Source: Adiantum capillus-veneris
Lineage: Eukaryota; Streptophyta; Polypodiopsida; Polypodiales; Pteridaceae
Direction of reading: 5' to 3'
DNA: 64,000 bases
Assembly: GCA_014529385.2 (NCBI GenBank)
Contig: CM043949.1
Coordinates: forward strand, 143,671,242-143,735,241
Shown: positions 13,518-25,639 of the stretch, piece after piece
Position numbering within the stretch: the first letter of the stretch is position 1
Layout of the letters: every line of letters begins with the position of its first letter
Position numbers and translations under genes: made by a program
Notes under the pieces: model-generated
The model's input: the letters and a program-made list of their open reading frames with translations, nothing else
Database searches by the model: none
What the model was told of the DNA's origin: nothing

Positions 13518-13521
<4 letters not shown>

Positions 13522-13574
<53 letters not shown>
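13522..13574 (+). repeat. (CT)n microsatellite (copy A)
   Basis: About 53 bp of CT, the right member of the pair. The sequence just after it (CAGCGTGCTTC) directly follows the single CT tract in copy B, which marks the deletion junction. Confidence 0.97.
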
Positions 13575-14666
<1,092 letters not shown>

Positions 14667-14669
14667 CCT

Positions 14670-14705
14670 CCCTAAAGGATATGCGCCAACGTAGATCCTT
14701 CAGGG
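14670..14705. repeat. Imperfect 36-bp palindrome (copy A, left)
   Basis: CCCTAAAGGATATGCG, then CCAA, then CGTAGATCCTTCAGGG: the arms pair with a few mismatches around a short loop. A close relative lies 670 bp to the right. It abuts the TA microsatellite and is followed by a run of A bases. Confidence 0.8.
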
Positions 14706-15341
14706 TTTTTTAAAAAAAAACTCATGAATACGAAGCGAGTAGGGCTAAACCCATGTCCTTTTAATGCATATCTACAAAGATACTTAGAAAACTTTGATAA
14801 TGAAACTAAAAGAGGAGGAAAAGTGGAGGGGTACACATGTGCCAGTTGAGGGCGAGGCAATCGGCGCATATGGCATGTAGGTGGTGGTTGACGTAAGAGT
14901 TGGTTAGAAGGGGAGCATGACATGCGATTAGAGAATTGATGCGACTCCCGAAAGTAGCCCACCTGAGCGAGAGTAGGCATGTGTCTTGCAATAGGGGGAG
15001 GAGAGGAGACTGCAGTATTTTTTTTAGTGAGGGCTTCACCCCAAGGATGCCGAAACCCCTTCAATGGAAACCCCTTCAATGGGGTGGACATTTTCAATCT
15101 TTTTGTAGTGAATAAGTGAATAGGGGTCCACATTTTCAACCTTTTTATAGTGAATACAATGTGAGTAGCATATACCTAGAATGGAGTAGTATATACCTAG
15201 AGTGGAGCTTGGGAGATGAGATGGGAAGGAAAAACCCACGTTTGTTTTGGGAAGAAAACTTGGTGATTAGGTGTGGACATTTTGAATGAGTTGGTGATTA
15301 GGTGTGGACATTTCGAATGAGTTTTTAAAGGGAAAAAAAAA
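14706..15341. other. Segment between two related palindromes, with short tandem repeats
   Basis: The 636 bp between the palindromes hold several short direct repeats: CCCCTTCAATGG twice at about 15,055-15,082, a ~22-bp unit containing TATACCTAGA twice at 15,170-15,205, and a ~33-bp unit containing GGTGATTAGGTGTGGACATT twice at about 15,260-15,325. No ORF is credible. Palindromes at both ends suggest an uncharacterised non-autonomous element. Confidence 0.5.
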
Positions 15342-15384
15342 AGCCTCCCTAAAGGATGTGCGCCACGCAGATCCTTTAGGAGGC
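15342..15384. repeat. 43-bp palindrome (copy A, right)
   Basis: AGCCTCCCTAAAGGAT and ATCCTTTAGGAGGCT are inverted repeats of each other except for one extra C, with TGTGCGCCACGCAG between them that itself pairs as TGCG/CGCA. The predicted stem is long and GC-clamped, flanked by A-rich and T-rich runs like a hairpin terminator, but no gene ends here. It shares its core with the palindrome at 14,670. Confidence 0.88.
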
Positions 15385-15865
15385 TCTTTTCTTTTTTTTA
15401 AACTCAATATTTTTGTAATGAACACAAAGTGAGTAAGCTAATTATCCACAATTGTGAAAATATAAATACTTGATCATTTGCTTGTTGGCTCTAACCTCGT
15501 CCCGCCTCTCACTTTCTCACTCTCATGTGTACGCAAAGAGAAAAGCATTGTTGTGCTTATGCATGGTGTGCATGAGGGGCATCTATGTGAGGGCTGAAGA
15601 ACGACCAATATTGAGTAGGTGGTGCTGGAGTCAATGCCACCCAAGGGATCACGAGCTTGTGTGTTTTTTGGGCATAAAGCACCTCAAGTTGGATGAGGAC
15701 AATCGAACCAGCAAGGGACCCGGTTGGTTCAACTGCAAGGACTAGGCCCATGCTATCTGTATGAACGTGCTAGCTAAGCAGCTCACGAGCATGCTATCCA
15801 AGGGGTGAGATCTTATGTGTGTGGCACCTAGAGGTAGGAATTCAGTTTAGTAGAGCCACACAAAT

Positions 15866-15897
<32 letters not shown>

Positions 15898-17083
15898 TTC
15901 ATGTTGGACATGAGACACCAAGCAAGGCACGTTTCTCCAATAGTGCAAGGCATGTTTCTCCAACATTGCATCTGTAATTCCAAATTCGTGGCTAGAGAGA
16001 GCGTCTCTACCTGATTCTATGAGATGCTATGTGTCATCCTTTAGGACTACCAAAACCTGATGCTTCTTTATGTAAACCATGTCATCTTCCGAAGATATTG
16101 GTCACAAATGTCTTTTTCAAGGGAGTCAAGAGTGATTCCCCTTTAGTTTTACTTTAGTTTCACCTCTTAGGTAATTCAAATGAAAATGCAAGGCCCTTTT
16201 TGAATTACTTGGAAGGTAATTTAAATTAAAAGAGAAGCCAAGTTGGGTGAGGGCATACGACGGCGGGGGTGCGGGAGATACAAGTGGCAGGACACATGTT
16301 GGAGGTGGTGCATGCATGTGGAGCAACATGAATGAGGTAGAAAAATATTCAGGTTTGTCTTTTTTAAATTCTTTGTGTGGAGCTCGAGAAGCAAGAAAGC
16401 GCTTGCAGCAATCTATAGTACATGCTTCGTTGCTTGCAGGTTGGGCTCGAGCTTTAGGTGATAAACAATAGAGGACGTTCCCAACTAATGTGAGGAGCTG
16501 GGATCTTGTGAGATTCTGCCTAATAGATTGAGAGAGCGAGTAGGTGGTATATGGAGCTTTAGTGAATAGAGTCTTCTTTTACTCTCTCTCTCTTTATACT
16601 AAATGTAGAAGTGAATACACTTTTGTTTCTTAAAGTTTTTCAATGTGTTTTTCAAAAAAAATCTCACCCAAAAGGTCTAGGCACGTTTAGAAAATACATT
16701 TTTCCTCAACAATGAAAATAAGTTGGATTTCTCCCAATTTTTAGGTCAAAATTTGAAGCTTTTGCCAATGATTACACTAAAACTTGTGTAAATTTCTTGG
16801 TTTTCTTAAAGGCAAGCTCAAAATCTAGACTAGATTTTACAATTTCAACCGGTTAAAATACATTGGATCCTGATTTTTTTCCAACACTGAGAGAGAGTCT
16901 CACTTCTTTCTTTTTTAATTTTTTTTAAACATCCAAAAGTCACTTTCGTATTTTAGAATGACTTCTAAGTCCCTTGTCACACTAGGGCGCATGTCCCACT
17001 ATTTTTTTTGCAGATGACCGGTAATGATGTTGTCTCATTGGACTTCAAAACAAAATCTTCACATTTTTCTCAACGAATGGGAG
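15385..17083. other. Spacer with (GA)n, no gene recognised
   Basis: About 1.7 kb. A GA microsatellite is at about 15,868-15,891. Short overlapping ORFs at 15,470-15,745 (+) and 16,126-16,329 (-) show no motif. Copy B has about 67 extra bp at the point equivalent to 16,685. Confidence 0.5.
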
Positions 17084-17137
17084 TAGACAAGGTGGTTAAA
17101 CCTCCGGCTTAGACACTATCTGTCAGGGTTCGATGCC
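17084..17137 (+). other. tRNA-like A box and B box, possible SINE relic (copy A)
   Basis: GGTTCGATGCC at 17,127-17,137 is a perfect match to the RNA polymerase III B-box consensus. TAGACAAGGTGG at 17,084-17,095 resembles an A box, and the spacing of 31 bp is normal for a tRNA-derived promoter. The flanks do not fold as an intact tRNA, and I could not find a clear poly-A or poly-T tail or a target-site duplication. A tRNA-derived SINE relic is the best guess. Confidence 0.4.
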
Positions 17138-18281
17138 TCTGAAACAAACTCCCGCGTACACATTTTGCAGTTAGTCGCTACTTGGTGCAAGGCCATCCCT
17201 TTGTCTTCTCATTCGTAAATGACTAGCTACCACCTCCACATGGCCTTTGCTTCTCTATCTTAGTGTGAATTAGGCTTAAGACAAATATCCCCCTCATTTT
17301 TTTGCCTAACCCTCACCCACCCGTATGCCTTGCCTAGCATGTGCAACACTACACCTTGGGGCTTGCCTTGCTCCTCTAGTAGCTTCCACCTTAGACTACA
17401 TACACGAGCACATGTGCAGTATGAGAGAGAAAAACAATGATATATGCACACAAATTATTTTCAACAAGCCAGTTTCAACGGTTTACAATCCATAATAATC
17501 CAACTCGCCTTTGTACTCTAAAAAATCAATGGATGAAGAACATTGGAAGACTCCAATAACAAACCCATATAGACTAATATTAAAATGGTTGAAAGTACAC
17601 ATCTTAAAACAACAACTACAATAAGATAGAAATGGAGGAAAAAAAAATAGTACAAGATACTCATATGGGTTCACGGACTTATTGCTCAAACACTAGCTTA
17701 CAATGCGGAATCTAGTTGTCCTCATTGCTAGTGTTATCGTTGCTATCATTGTTGGCTCCATTGGCTTGACCTTTCATAGTAATGTATGTCCTCCACAATT
17801 CTATCTAAGCCTCCACGTGTGGCTTGAAGGCTACACACTCTTATGGGGTGTGATAACCATGTTTCCCTCAAAGCATGATTGCATTGTTGAAAATAACAAA
17901 AACCTGCTCAATATTGAGTTTGATTGGAGGTGCATTTAAATCAGGGTGATACATGGCATTGAATACGGTGTTGTGGCATCGTGGAATGCATGGAAAGCCT
18001 CCATGTACTTGCATGCACTTTGTGCTATGCCAATATTATCCATTGCATACACAGTGTCAAGAATGTAATTAGCATGCACGTTGTTGATGGAGTCGACATT
18101 GGGGTGTGGGGGGGTGGAGAGGTGGTCAACCATGCTGAAGGCCATGGCCAAGTTGTACAGGTGGCCAATGCTGATCATGTTATCTGTGGTTTCCCCTCGG
18201 CATGGTAAATGTGGGAATGTGAGAAGACTAAAGAAGAAGCTTGTGGAAAAAAACATAGAGAAACTTGCAAATGAATGGAAG
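17138..18281. other. Spacer upstream of Gypsy-2, no gene recognised
   Basis: This region should hold the 5' LTR, leader and N-terminal gag of Gypsy-2, but nothing matches the LTR at 22,495. ORFs at 17,703-17,939 (+, with a hydrophobic N-terminus) and 17,936-18,307 (-) have no recognised motif. The 5' end of Gypsy-2 is therefore lost or replaced. Confidence 0.45.
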
Positions 18282-19046
18282 TAGTGATAAAATTCTTCCC
18301 AAGGCACTTCCTACAACAACAACAATAGGTCCAAGGAGAAGGGAGTTTACAAAGGTAAAAACAAACTTGCTCATGAATAGTTTGAAGCTTTTCGCAAGGA
18401 CTGTAAGTGTTTTAAGTGTGGGGAGCAAGGACATGGCTATCATTCTTGCCCCAAGAAAAATGCTCGCAATGAGAGTCCTAGGGCTTCCACCATCGAAGCT
18501 CCAAAAGAGGATGCTCATTGCAAAGGATCATCTCTCTCCTATGCTTGGGGAAAGGTAAGGGAGCATGATGCCTTCATCTTGTTTGACCCTGGTTCTACTC
18601 ACAACTTCATATCAACGGAGTTGGCCACTAAGTTGGGCATTCAAGCTTTCAAGATGGGAGATATTGTAATAGGGGCTGACAAAGCTTTCAAGGGATATCA
18701 AGCCTCCGTTACTTCCTTGATTGGGAAGTTGAGGCTTCATGTCCAAATCTATGTCGACAAAGCGGACCTTTTCATCCCTCCTTTCCAACATGAGGATGCT
18801 ATCTTATGGGCGCCATGGTTTGATCGCATGGTTGCCAAAATGAAGTTCCCTGAAAGGAGAATCTACTTCGCCTATATGGGAAAGAACATGTATATAGATG
18901 CTAATGAGTCTGGTCATACTATACCACTTGTAAATTCACCAGCTTTTGATAAATCAATGAAAAGCTCAATTTCTGCGCACATGATTTTTGTCAAAGAATC
19001 CACTAATGACGCTAATGGTTTATCAAATGAAAATGGTAGGAATTAA
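18282..19046 (+). pseudogene. Gypsy-2 (copy A) gag C-terminus and protease
   Basis: One frame contains a CCHC knuckle at 18,408-18,449 (CFKCGEQGHGYHSC, CX2CX4HX4C) and, about 130 bases later, the retropepsin active site FDPGSTHNFIS at about 18,582-18,615. DPGST in place of DSGAT occurs in other plant Gypsy proteases. A TAG near 18,376 interrupts the frame upstream, and only the last part of gag is visible. The frame ends at 19,046 within a local duplication. Confidence 0.8.
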
Positions 19047-19163
19047 AGAAGAATCCACTAATGACGCTAATGGTTTATCAATTTCTGCGTACATGATTTT
19101 TGTCAAAGAATCCACTAATGACGCTAATGGTTTATCAAATGAAAATGGTAGGAATTAAAGAAG
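18966..19163 (+). repeat. Local duplication between protease and RT (copy A)
   Basis: A unit beginning TCAATTTCTGCG occurs at 18,966 and again at 19,078 (112-bp offset). The sub-block AGAATCCACTAATGACGC occurs three times. The duplication brings in a stop (GGAATTAAAG), which separates the protease from RT. The same structure is in copy B at about 48,409-48,606, so it predates the large duplication. Confidence 0.88.
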
Positions 19164-20121
19164 AGTTAGACTTGTCTAATTTTCTAAATGGATTCCAAGA
19201 TGTTTTAATCGATGATATCCCTATGGACTTACCTCCAAAACGAGCGGATGATGACCATCGAATAGAGCTACTACCAGGAAGCTCACTGCCTAACAAGCCT
19301 CCTTATCGAGTTTCCCAAGCCCAACAAGAGGAGATCATGAGACAAATAAAAGAATTGGTACACAAAGGGGTGGTGAGGCCTAGATCCTCTCCCTTTTGTT
19401 CTCCAGTCCTTTTATTGCAAAATACAGATGGTACATACCGTATGTGTGTAATGGAAATGGCCTATGAACTTTGTGAATAGCTGAATTAAGAGAATTAGAG
19501 TGAGCATTTTTGTGAAATTACTTTGAGAACATAGAGGGTGAACTTAATTGATGGTAGCAACATGAACATAGTACTTAATTAACTTGGCATGAACAATACT
19601 TTTGCAAGAGAAAGAGTATTAGAGAACATGACAATAGTTGAGGACTGAATTTACTTGGAGCCGGTCCCCCCTCTAAAAGGCGTTTTTATAGATTCTCCCA
19701 TCAAGAGAGACTTGGTACAATACAATCTTTGTGTTCCTTGTGACCTTGGTGATGCTATGAATATGGAAAGCTTCATGCATCACGAGCATAAAAAAACTTT
19801 GCAAAAAGCATTAACTATCCCAAGGCCTCAAACACCTTCTTTGAAGGTAGAGAGCTAGCTGGGAATGAGGGTAGGGAAGAGGAAGAAGAATCATTCATAG
19901 AAGAAAGAAATAGTTCTTCACTTATCATCACTCTTCTTCCTTAGCATACCATAATAGCATAGTAATGAAGATGAGGAAGATGGCAAGCTTAAGCATTGAA
20001 GCATTGCTCTTGGTTGGATTTGCATTTCATAGCCAAGAGTATTGGTGTAGGCTCTCCACTTCTCAACAAAATTAGAGAAGGAGATGGAGCTCTTGCACTT
20101 TGCACTCCACACCATGAGAGA

Positions 20122-20164
<43 letters not shown>

Positions 20165-20198
20165 AGAGTATACCTCCCTCTCATGCTTGGTCCACCAA

Positions 20199-20251
<53 letters not shown>

Positions 20252-21405
20252 GTAATATTTAATTATATCATTTGAAACATGTGTCCTCTTTTTCCTCTTT
20301 GAGAGAAAGAACTTAATTATTTATTTGTATGCATCTAAATTATTATTGGACCCCTTTAAAGGCTATCCAATAGAATTCAAGCACATCATGAGGGCCACAT
20401 GTGGAGAATTTTTTGAACATGTGTCTTTTATGCTTCTTAAGTCACTTGGTTTGATCTGAATACTTTAAGCACTTAGTCAATCAAGCATGTATCTTTTATG
20501 CTTCTTAAGTCATTTGGTTTGAATTGAATACTTCAAACCTTAGTCAATCAAGCATGGAAACGTTCATGCGGGTCTTGAGAATTTATGTTTGAATTTAACA
20601 TTTTAAAAACCTTAGTCATTTAAGCATAAAAATCATCTCAAGCTTTGGGCAAGGTTCCCACAACCACTTTAAGCATCTTAGCACCTCATACTTGGGTAGG
20701 ATTCCCACCTCGAGGTTATCCCTAGCTTGCGTAAGGTCAAAGAACTTTTTAACACTAACTTTTGGAGGTCTTTAATGAAGCTAACCCTAAGGTCTTTTAA
20801 GATCCATTAGATGTAAGTTGCTCTTTGATAGACTGCCTCCTTTTGGACCCCTATTGAGATGTAACCAACTCTCCTCTTGGTCCCTTGCTCGGATAAATCT
20901 AGAAGCACTTATTGCACATTGCTCTTTGGTAGACCGTCTCCTTTTGGACCCCTATTGAGATGCAACCATTTCTCTTTTTGGTCCCCTGTTGAAATAGGTC
21001 TAGAAGTACATAGCTATATCCTAACTCTTGTTCCCCTTTTATCTTCCCATACTAAATGATCAGTTTAATATGAGAAAATCATTTGGTAAAGTTAGATATT
21101 ATATTTTATGACAATGTGTGTGGATTATCGAGCACTAAACATATCACTATCAAAAAAAGATTTCCCGTGCCTCGAGTAGAAGATATATTAGATAAGCTAC
21201 AAGGCTCTACCTACTTCAGTAGGATTGACCTTAAAAGTGGCTATCATTAAATAAGGATAGTAGATGAAGATATCCTAAATGCCGCGTTTTGTACAACGTT
21301 TGGTCTTTATGAATATCTAGTCATGCCTTTTGGCTTGACCAATGCACCTGTGACATTCAATTGTTTGATGGAGAAAATATTTAGACCCTACCACAAGTTC
21401 ATTGG
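19160..21405 (+). pseudogene. Gypsy-2 reverse transcriptase, split by solo LTR and deleted
   Basis: The left part (19,160-19,446) reads DLPPKRADDDHRIELLPGSS, SQAQQEEIMRQIKELVHKG, VVRPRSSPFCSPVLLL and TDGTYRMC. It is interrupted by 19,447-21,113. The right part resumes at 21,114 with VDYRALN, then [34 protein letters not shown] and [12 protein letters not shown]. Removing the inserted block plus one copy of the ATGTG duplication restores the frame across [12 protein letters not shown]. One stop sits after GYH. The catalytic YVDD-type box should come next but is deleted. Confidence 0.88.
19447..21113 (-). repeat. Solo LTR of the Gypsy-2 family, inverted, inserted in Gypsy-2 RT
   Basis: On the plus strand it starts TGTAATGG and ends TTATGACA. 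It is flanked on both sides by the 5-bp duplication ATGTG (19,442-19,446 and 21,114-21,118). Its reverse complement matches the 3' LTR at 22,495-23,996, so it is an LTR of the same family in reverse orientation. It is about 165 bp longer (1,667 against 1,502 bp), partly because of a ~101-bp tandem unit beginning GCTCTTTG at 20,820 and 20,921. It contains (GT)n at about 20,123-20,160 and (CT)n at about 20,202-20,251. No internal region is left. Confidence 0.9.
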
Positions 21406-22140
21406 ATCAATGCTCACAATGGGCGAAATACTTACCTCTTGTAGAGTATGCGTACAATAATACTGTCCATAGGCTACTACGGGAAAAGCACCTTTTGAGA
21501 TCATAGAGGGAAGACCTAAAAGTCCCTTGCTACTTAAAGTACATGGGAAGATCTTCAATGTTGCTGATGAGTATATCGGTGACCTACAAGAATATTTTCA
21601 AAAGGTTAAGGAGGATATATCCATCTCTCAACAAATAAAAAAATTTGTTGCTGACAAGCACAGAAGGGCCTTAACGTTCAAAGAAAATGGTGGGTCTTAC
21701 TTAAGTTTCCCAAGGCTCGATTGAGGCAAACGACGGGCAAAAATCTTACGGGCCATCAAAAGTATTATGCTAAATTAGCAAAAAGATACTATGGTCCTTT
21801 TCAAATCTTGAAGCCAAACAATGAGATGGCTTATCAACTCAAGTTGCCCAACCATTGGCTTATACACAATGCTTTTCATGTGATCCTACTTAAGCTCTAC
21901 AAAGGAGATCCACCAAGAGAACCAATTACTCATGACCCTCTAGAAATAGAAGACCAAGAAGAGGTGCTGCAACCCGAAGCTATCCTTTGGCATGAAGACA
22001 AGGTACTACGGTATGATAAGATTATCCGACGGTATCTTATTTAGTTCAAAAACTATCCTTTTGAAGATGCTAGATAGATGCAAGGAATATAGCTTAAGGA
22101 TAGTATGAACCTTGTCAATGCTTACAATGTTGCACTAGAG
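21406..22140 (+). pseudogene. Gypsy-2 integrase C-terminal region
   Basis: Begins abruptly after RT with a segment reading [15 protein letters not shown], normally found after the integrase catalytic core, then APFEIIEGRPKSPLLL, TGKNLTGHQKYYAKLAKRYY, GPFQILKPNNEMAYQLKLP and AFHVILLKLYKGDPP. These are the GPY/F-type C-terminal motifs of Ty3/Gypsy integrases. The tail with RRYLI(stop)FKNYPFEDAR resembles a weak chromodomain. Several frameshifts and TAG stops are present. The catalytic DDE core is gone. Confidence 0.83.
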
Positions 22141-22480
22141 TAAGCAAATGTAAAATGCTTTCTAAATGAACAACGTTTTTGTCTTAAAAGACTAATCCTT
22201 TTTTGTGCACAAATTTAAATAGTATGCATGCTTAGAATTATGTTTGTGATGACATCACTCAAAAACCAAGTAGAATTTGTCTCTCTACTTTGGGTAGTAT
22301 GATACGGAGTAAAGAGCAGGCATGCTTGCGACAGCTACGTCTACCGAGCACCAAATGGACTAGTCATCCATTCAAGAATGATGTCATAGGGTGAAAAGGG
22401 ATTCTCTATCCGCTAAGAAACGTAGAGTAATGACTAAGACTTTATCTCTTCTACCTCATAGTCGAGGACGACTATAATTT

Positions 22481-22494
22481 CAAGAGAGAGGTAA
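22481..22494 (+). promoter_or_regulatory. Gypsy-2 polypurine tract
   Basis: CAAGAGAGAGGTAA lies immediately before the TG of the 3' LTR at 22,495, the expected place for the plus-strand primer of reverse transcription. It helps fix the LTR start. About 340 bp of non-coding sequence separates it from integrase. Confidence 0.7.
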
Positions 22495-23218
22495 TGTCAT
22501 AAAATCTAATATATAACCAACCCAAATGATTTTCTCATATTAAACTGATCATTTAATGTGGGAGAATAAACGGGAATAATGGTTAGAATATAGACATGTG
22601 CTTATGGATCTGTCTCAATATTGGACCAAGGTTAAAGGGGTCTAAATCAGATATGGTATGTTAAAGAGCAATGCTAATTAATGGAGCTTAAAGACCTTAG
22701 GGTTAGCTTCATTAAACACCTCTAAAAGTTAGTATTAAAAGTCCTTTGACCTTAGGCAAGCTAGGGCTAACCTTGAGGTGGGAATCCTACCCAAGCATGA
22801 GGTGCTTGTCGGCTTGCTAAGTGTTTGTGGGAACCTTTCCCAAAGCTTGAGGTGATTTTTATGCTTAAAATTACTAAGGTTCTTGAAGTGTTCAATTCAA
22901 AGATAAACTCTCAAGAGGCATCAACGTTCCATGCTTGATTGACTAAGTGCTTGAAGTATTCAATTCAAACCAAATGACTTAGGAAACATAAAAGACACAT
23001 GCTTGAAGTATTCAACTCAAACCAAATAACTTAAGAAACATAAAAGACACATATTCAAAAAATTCTCCACATGTGGCCCTCATGATATTCTTGAATCCTA
23101 TTGGATAGGCTTTAAAGGGGTCAAATGAGAATTTAGATGCATAAAAATAAATAATTAAGTTCTTTCTCTCAAAGAGGAAAAAGAGGACATGTGTCCCAAA
23201 TGATATAATTAAATATTA

Positions 23219-23254
<36 letters not shown>

Positions 23255-23996
23255 TGGACCAAGCATGAGAGGGGAGTATACTCTCCCACACACACATACA
23301 CATTGACTCATTGTGTGGAGTGCAAAGCGCAAGAGCTCCATCTCCTTCTCCAAGCTTGTAGAGAAGTGGAGAGCCTACACCAACACTCTTGGCTATGGAA
23401 TGCAAATCCAACCAAGATACATGCTTCAGTGCTTAAGCTTTCCATCTTCTTCATCTTCATTACTATGCTATTATGGTATGCTAAGCAAGAAGAGTGATGA
23501 TAAGTGAGAAACTATTTCTTTCTCCTATGAATGATTCTTCTTCCTCTTCCCTACCCTCATTCCCCGCTAGCTCTCTCCACCTTCGAAGGTGTTTGAGGCC
23601 TTGGGACTGAGGCTTGGGATAGTTAATGTTTTTTGCACAGTTTATGTCATGCTCGTGATGCATGAAGCTTTCCATCTTCATAGCATCATCAAGGTCACAA
23701 GGAACACAAAGATTGTATTGTACCAAGTCTCTCTTGATGGGAGAATCTATAATACAAACGCCTTCTGGAGGGGGGACCGGCTCCAAGTAAATCTGGTCCT
23801 CAACTATTGTCATGTTCTCTAATACTCTGTCTCGCTTGCAAAAGTATTGTTCATGCCAAGTTAATTAAGTACTATGTTTATGTTGCTACCATCAATTAAG
23901 TCCACCCTCTATGTCTTCAAAGTGATCTCACAAAAATGCTCTCTCTAATTCTCTTAATTCCGCGATTCTGAAAGTTCATAGGCCATTTCCATTACA
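22495..23996 (+). repeat. Gypsy-2 3' LTR
   Basis: A 1,502-bp LTR from TGTCATAAAATC to CCATTACA, preceded by a polypurine tract. It matches the reverse complement of the solo LTR at 19,447-21,113. It contains a (GA)n tract at about 23,219-23,253 and inner repeats of about 75 bp with ATAAAAGACACAT. The flanking bases (GGTAA before, TATGA after) are not a duplication, as expected for an element whose 5' end is lost. An antisense ORF (23,481-23,813, 110 codons) has a related reading in the solo LTR. Confidence 0.88.
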
Positions 23997-25369
23997 TATG
24001 AATCTCTAGATTAGGAAGACAAATACGTGTAAGAGAAGCGTGGTAACAAGAACATTGTCTACCTTTGTAATTTTTTTCATGAGGTTGGAATCCTCTATAA
24101 ATGTCTTTGTATTTATACTCATTTTGGTGAAATATAAATATGTCATATTAAGTGAGAGTATTTAATTTAGATTACTAGAATTTCATACAGATTTGAGAAA
24201 CATTGTTGACCTTTACAAATATTTTGTTTTTCTTAATCACTCCACCATGAAGAAATTCAAGAAATATTTTGATTGCAGCCTAAATATTGATGGTTATTTT
24301 TATTAATGTGGATCATAACCTTTGTCAAGGTGGCATCATTTTGGGATGTTGAATATATCGTGCTTCATTAGCAACGTTTCACAAGTTGAGAAATCTAAAT
24401 TCTTGCTTTCCAACGCGTTATTGTTTCCATATTAGTATACCTATGCCAAGCTTGACTTAGAGAAAGGACAGCTTGATATGGAAGTGTCGATGTATAGCGT
24501 GATTAATCGGTGAACAATTAACTTATTATTGATTCATGTTTCAACATACATATGTTGTAAAGCCTTCGAGTTTCCTCCTTCTTTTTTTTGTAGTGCTGGC
24601 TAGCTAAAATACTTACTAGGTTTTTGTATCAAATATTCTTAAATATCCCTATTCATTGACTTGTTTGCTGCTAAAGATGATACCAATAGCTATCACTCTT
24701 GTGAATTAACTATTAGATTGTGGATTTGACTTCTACTTATGCAACTCATTTGGATAGAGAAAGTGTAAACATAAATTATAGATGTATGTATTGATAATGA
24801 TGAAGATATGTGCTAGTGGAGCCTATGTAAACTACTAATCAAGAAAGCTTTCGTTGGATACTATTGCAATAGGGATCACATGTGGTTTCAAATACCAAAG
24901 AAATGGATTTACCAAAACATTGTCAAGAACGGGGGGTGGACACAAGGGAGTAAAAATTGGCTCCTTGATTGGTCAATTTTCTAGTGCTGAGTGTTAATGA
25001 ACAAAATTTTGTGAGGTCTTTGAACACAAAGCAAGATGAAGGGGGCCTTAAAATGGAAAATTGATACAAATTTCACCTACTTTAAGTTTATATATATAAA
25101 TGTTCAACTTTTAGGCTGTTTTCAACAGCTTGTGGCTCCCAATCGGCTCTGACACTACCTAGGCTTATTTCACATCAATTTGTTCACATTGTCACTCTCT
25201 TTGGCCGTCGTGTGATGCTAAAAAGTCATATCCTACTCGGATTCTTCAAAAATCAACCTGCAACTTGGTAATTTCTACAAAAAATGATTTTTCTTCTATT
25301 TGGTTTGAAATGATGTAGTACGAATTGGATGCCAGCTTATGATTACTTATACTTTGATGGTTTGTCTTT
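23997..25369. other. Unrecognised AT-rich spacer
   Basis: About 1.4 kb of single-copy AT-rich sequence. No ORF longer than 60 codons, no terminal repeats and no known motif were seen. Confidence 0.6.
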
Positions 25370-25580
25370 TTCCGTCATAAATTGTGTGCAGTTGTATCTT
25401 TTCAACAATTGGTATTACAAGAAATGCATATTTCACCATATATCGCTAAAATATTGTTCTTTCTTTTTTTGGCATATATTGTAACCTGGTTTCTGTTTTT
25501 TCGTCATAAATTGTGTGTAATTCTACTTCTCAACAATTGTTATTACATAAAAAAGCATATTTCACCATATATTGGTTGCA
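25370..25580 (+). repeat. Two-unit degenerate tandem repeat, ~129-bp period
   Basis: TCCGTCATAAATTGTGTG at about 25,370 and TTCGTCATAAATTGTGTG at about 25,499 begin two units that both continue with TCAACAATTG, TATTACA and GCATATTTCACCATATAT. The units differ by many substitutions, so the duplication is old. Confidence 0.8.
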
Positions 25581-25639
25581 AAGGTATTTCAACGACACAT
25601 TCTACTTGTAAACAATTAGCCTAACATGAAACGCGGCTT

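Larger units (their letters stand above)
18282..23996 (+). mobile_element. Gypsy-2: 5'-truncated Ty3/Gypsy element with inverted solo LTR inside
   Basis: Partial gag, protease, split RT, integrase C-terminus and 3' LTR are in Ty3/Gypsy order on the plus strand. A solo LTR of the same family, in reverse orientation, splits the RT. An internal deletion at about 21,405 removes the rest of RT, RNase H and most of integrase. The tail of integrase reads DKIIRRYLI and FKNYPFEDAR, like a degraded chromodomain, so chromovirus membership is possible. The first part (to ~20,250) is present twice in the window; the rest only once. Confidence 0.82.

Noticed and set aside
17100-17175. Functional tRNA gene
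   Set aside because: A and B boxes are present, but the surrounding bases do not form acceptor, anticodon and T stems.
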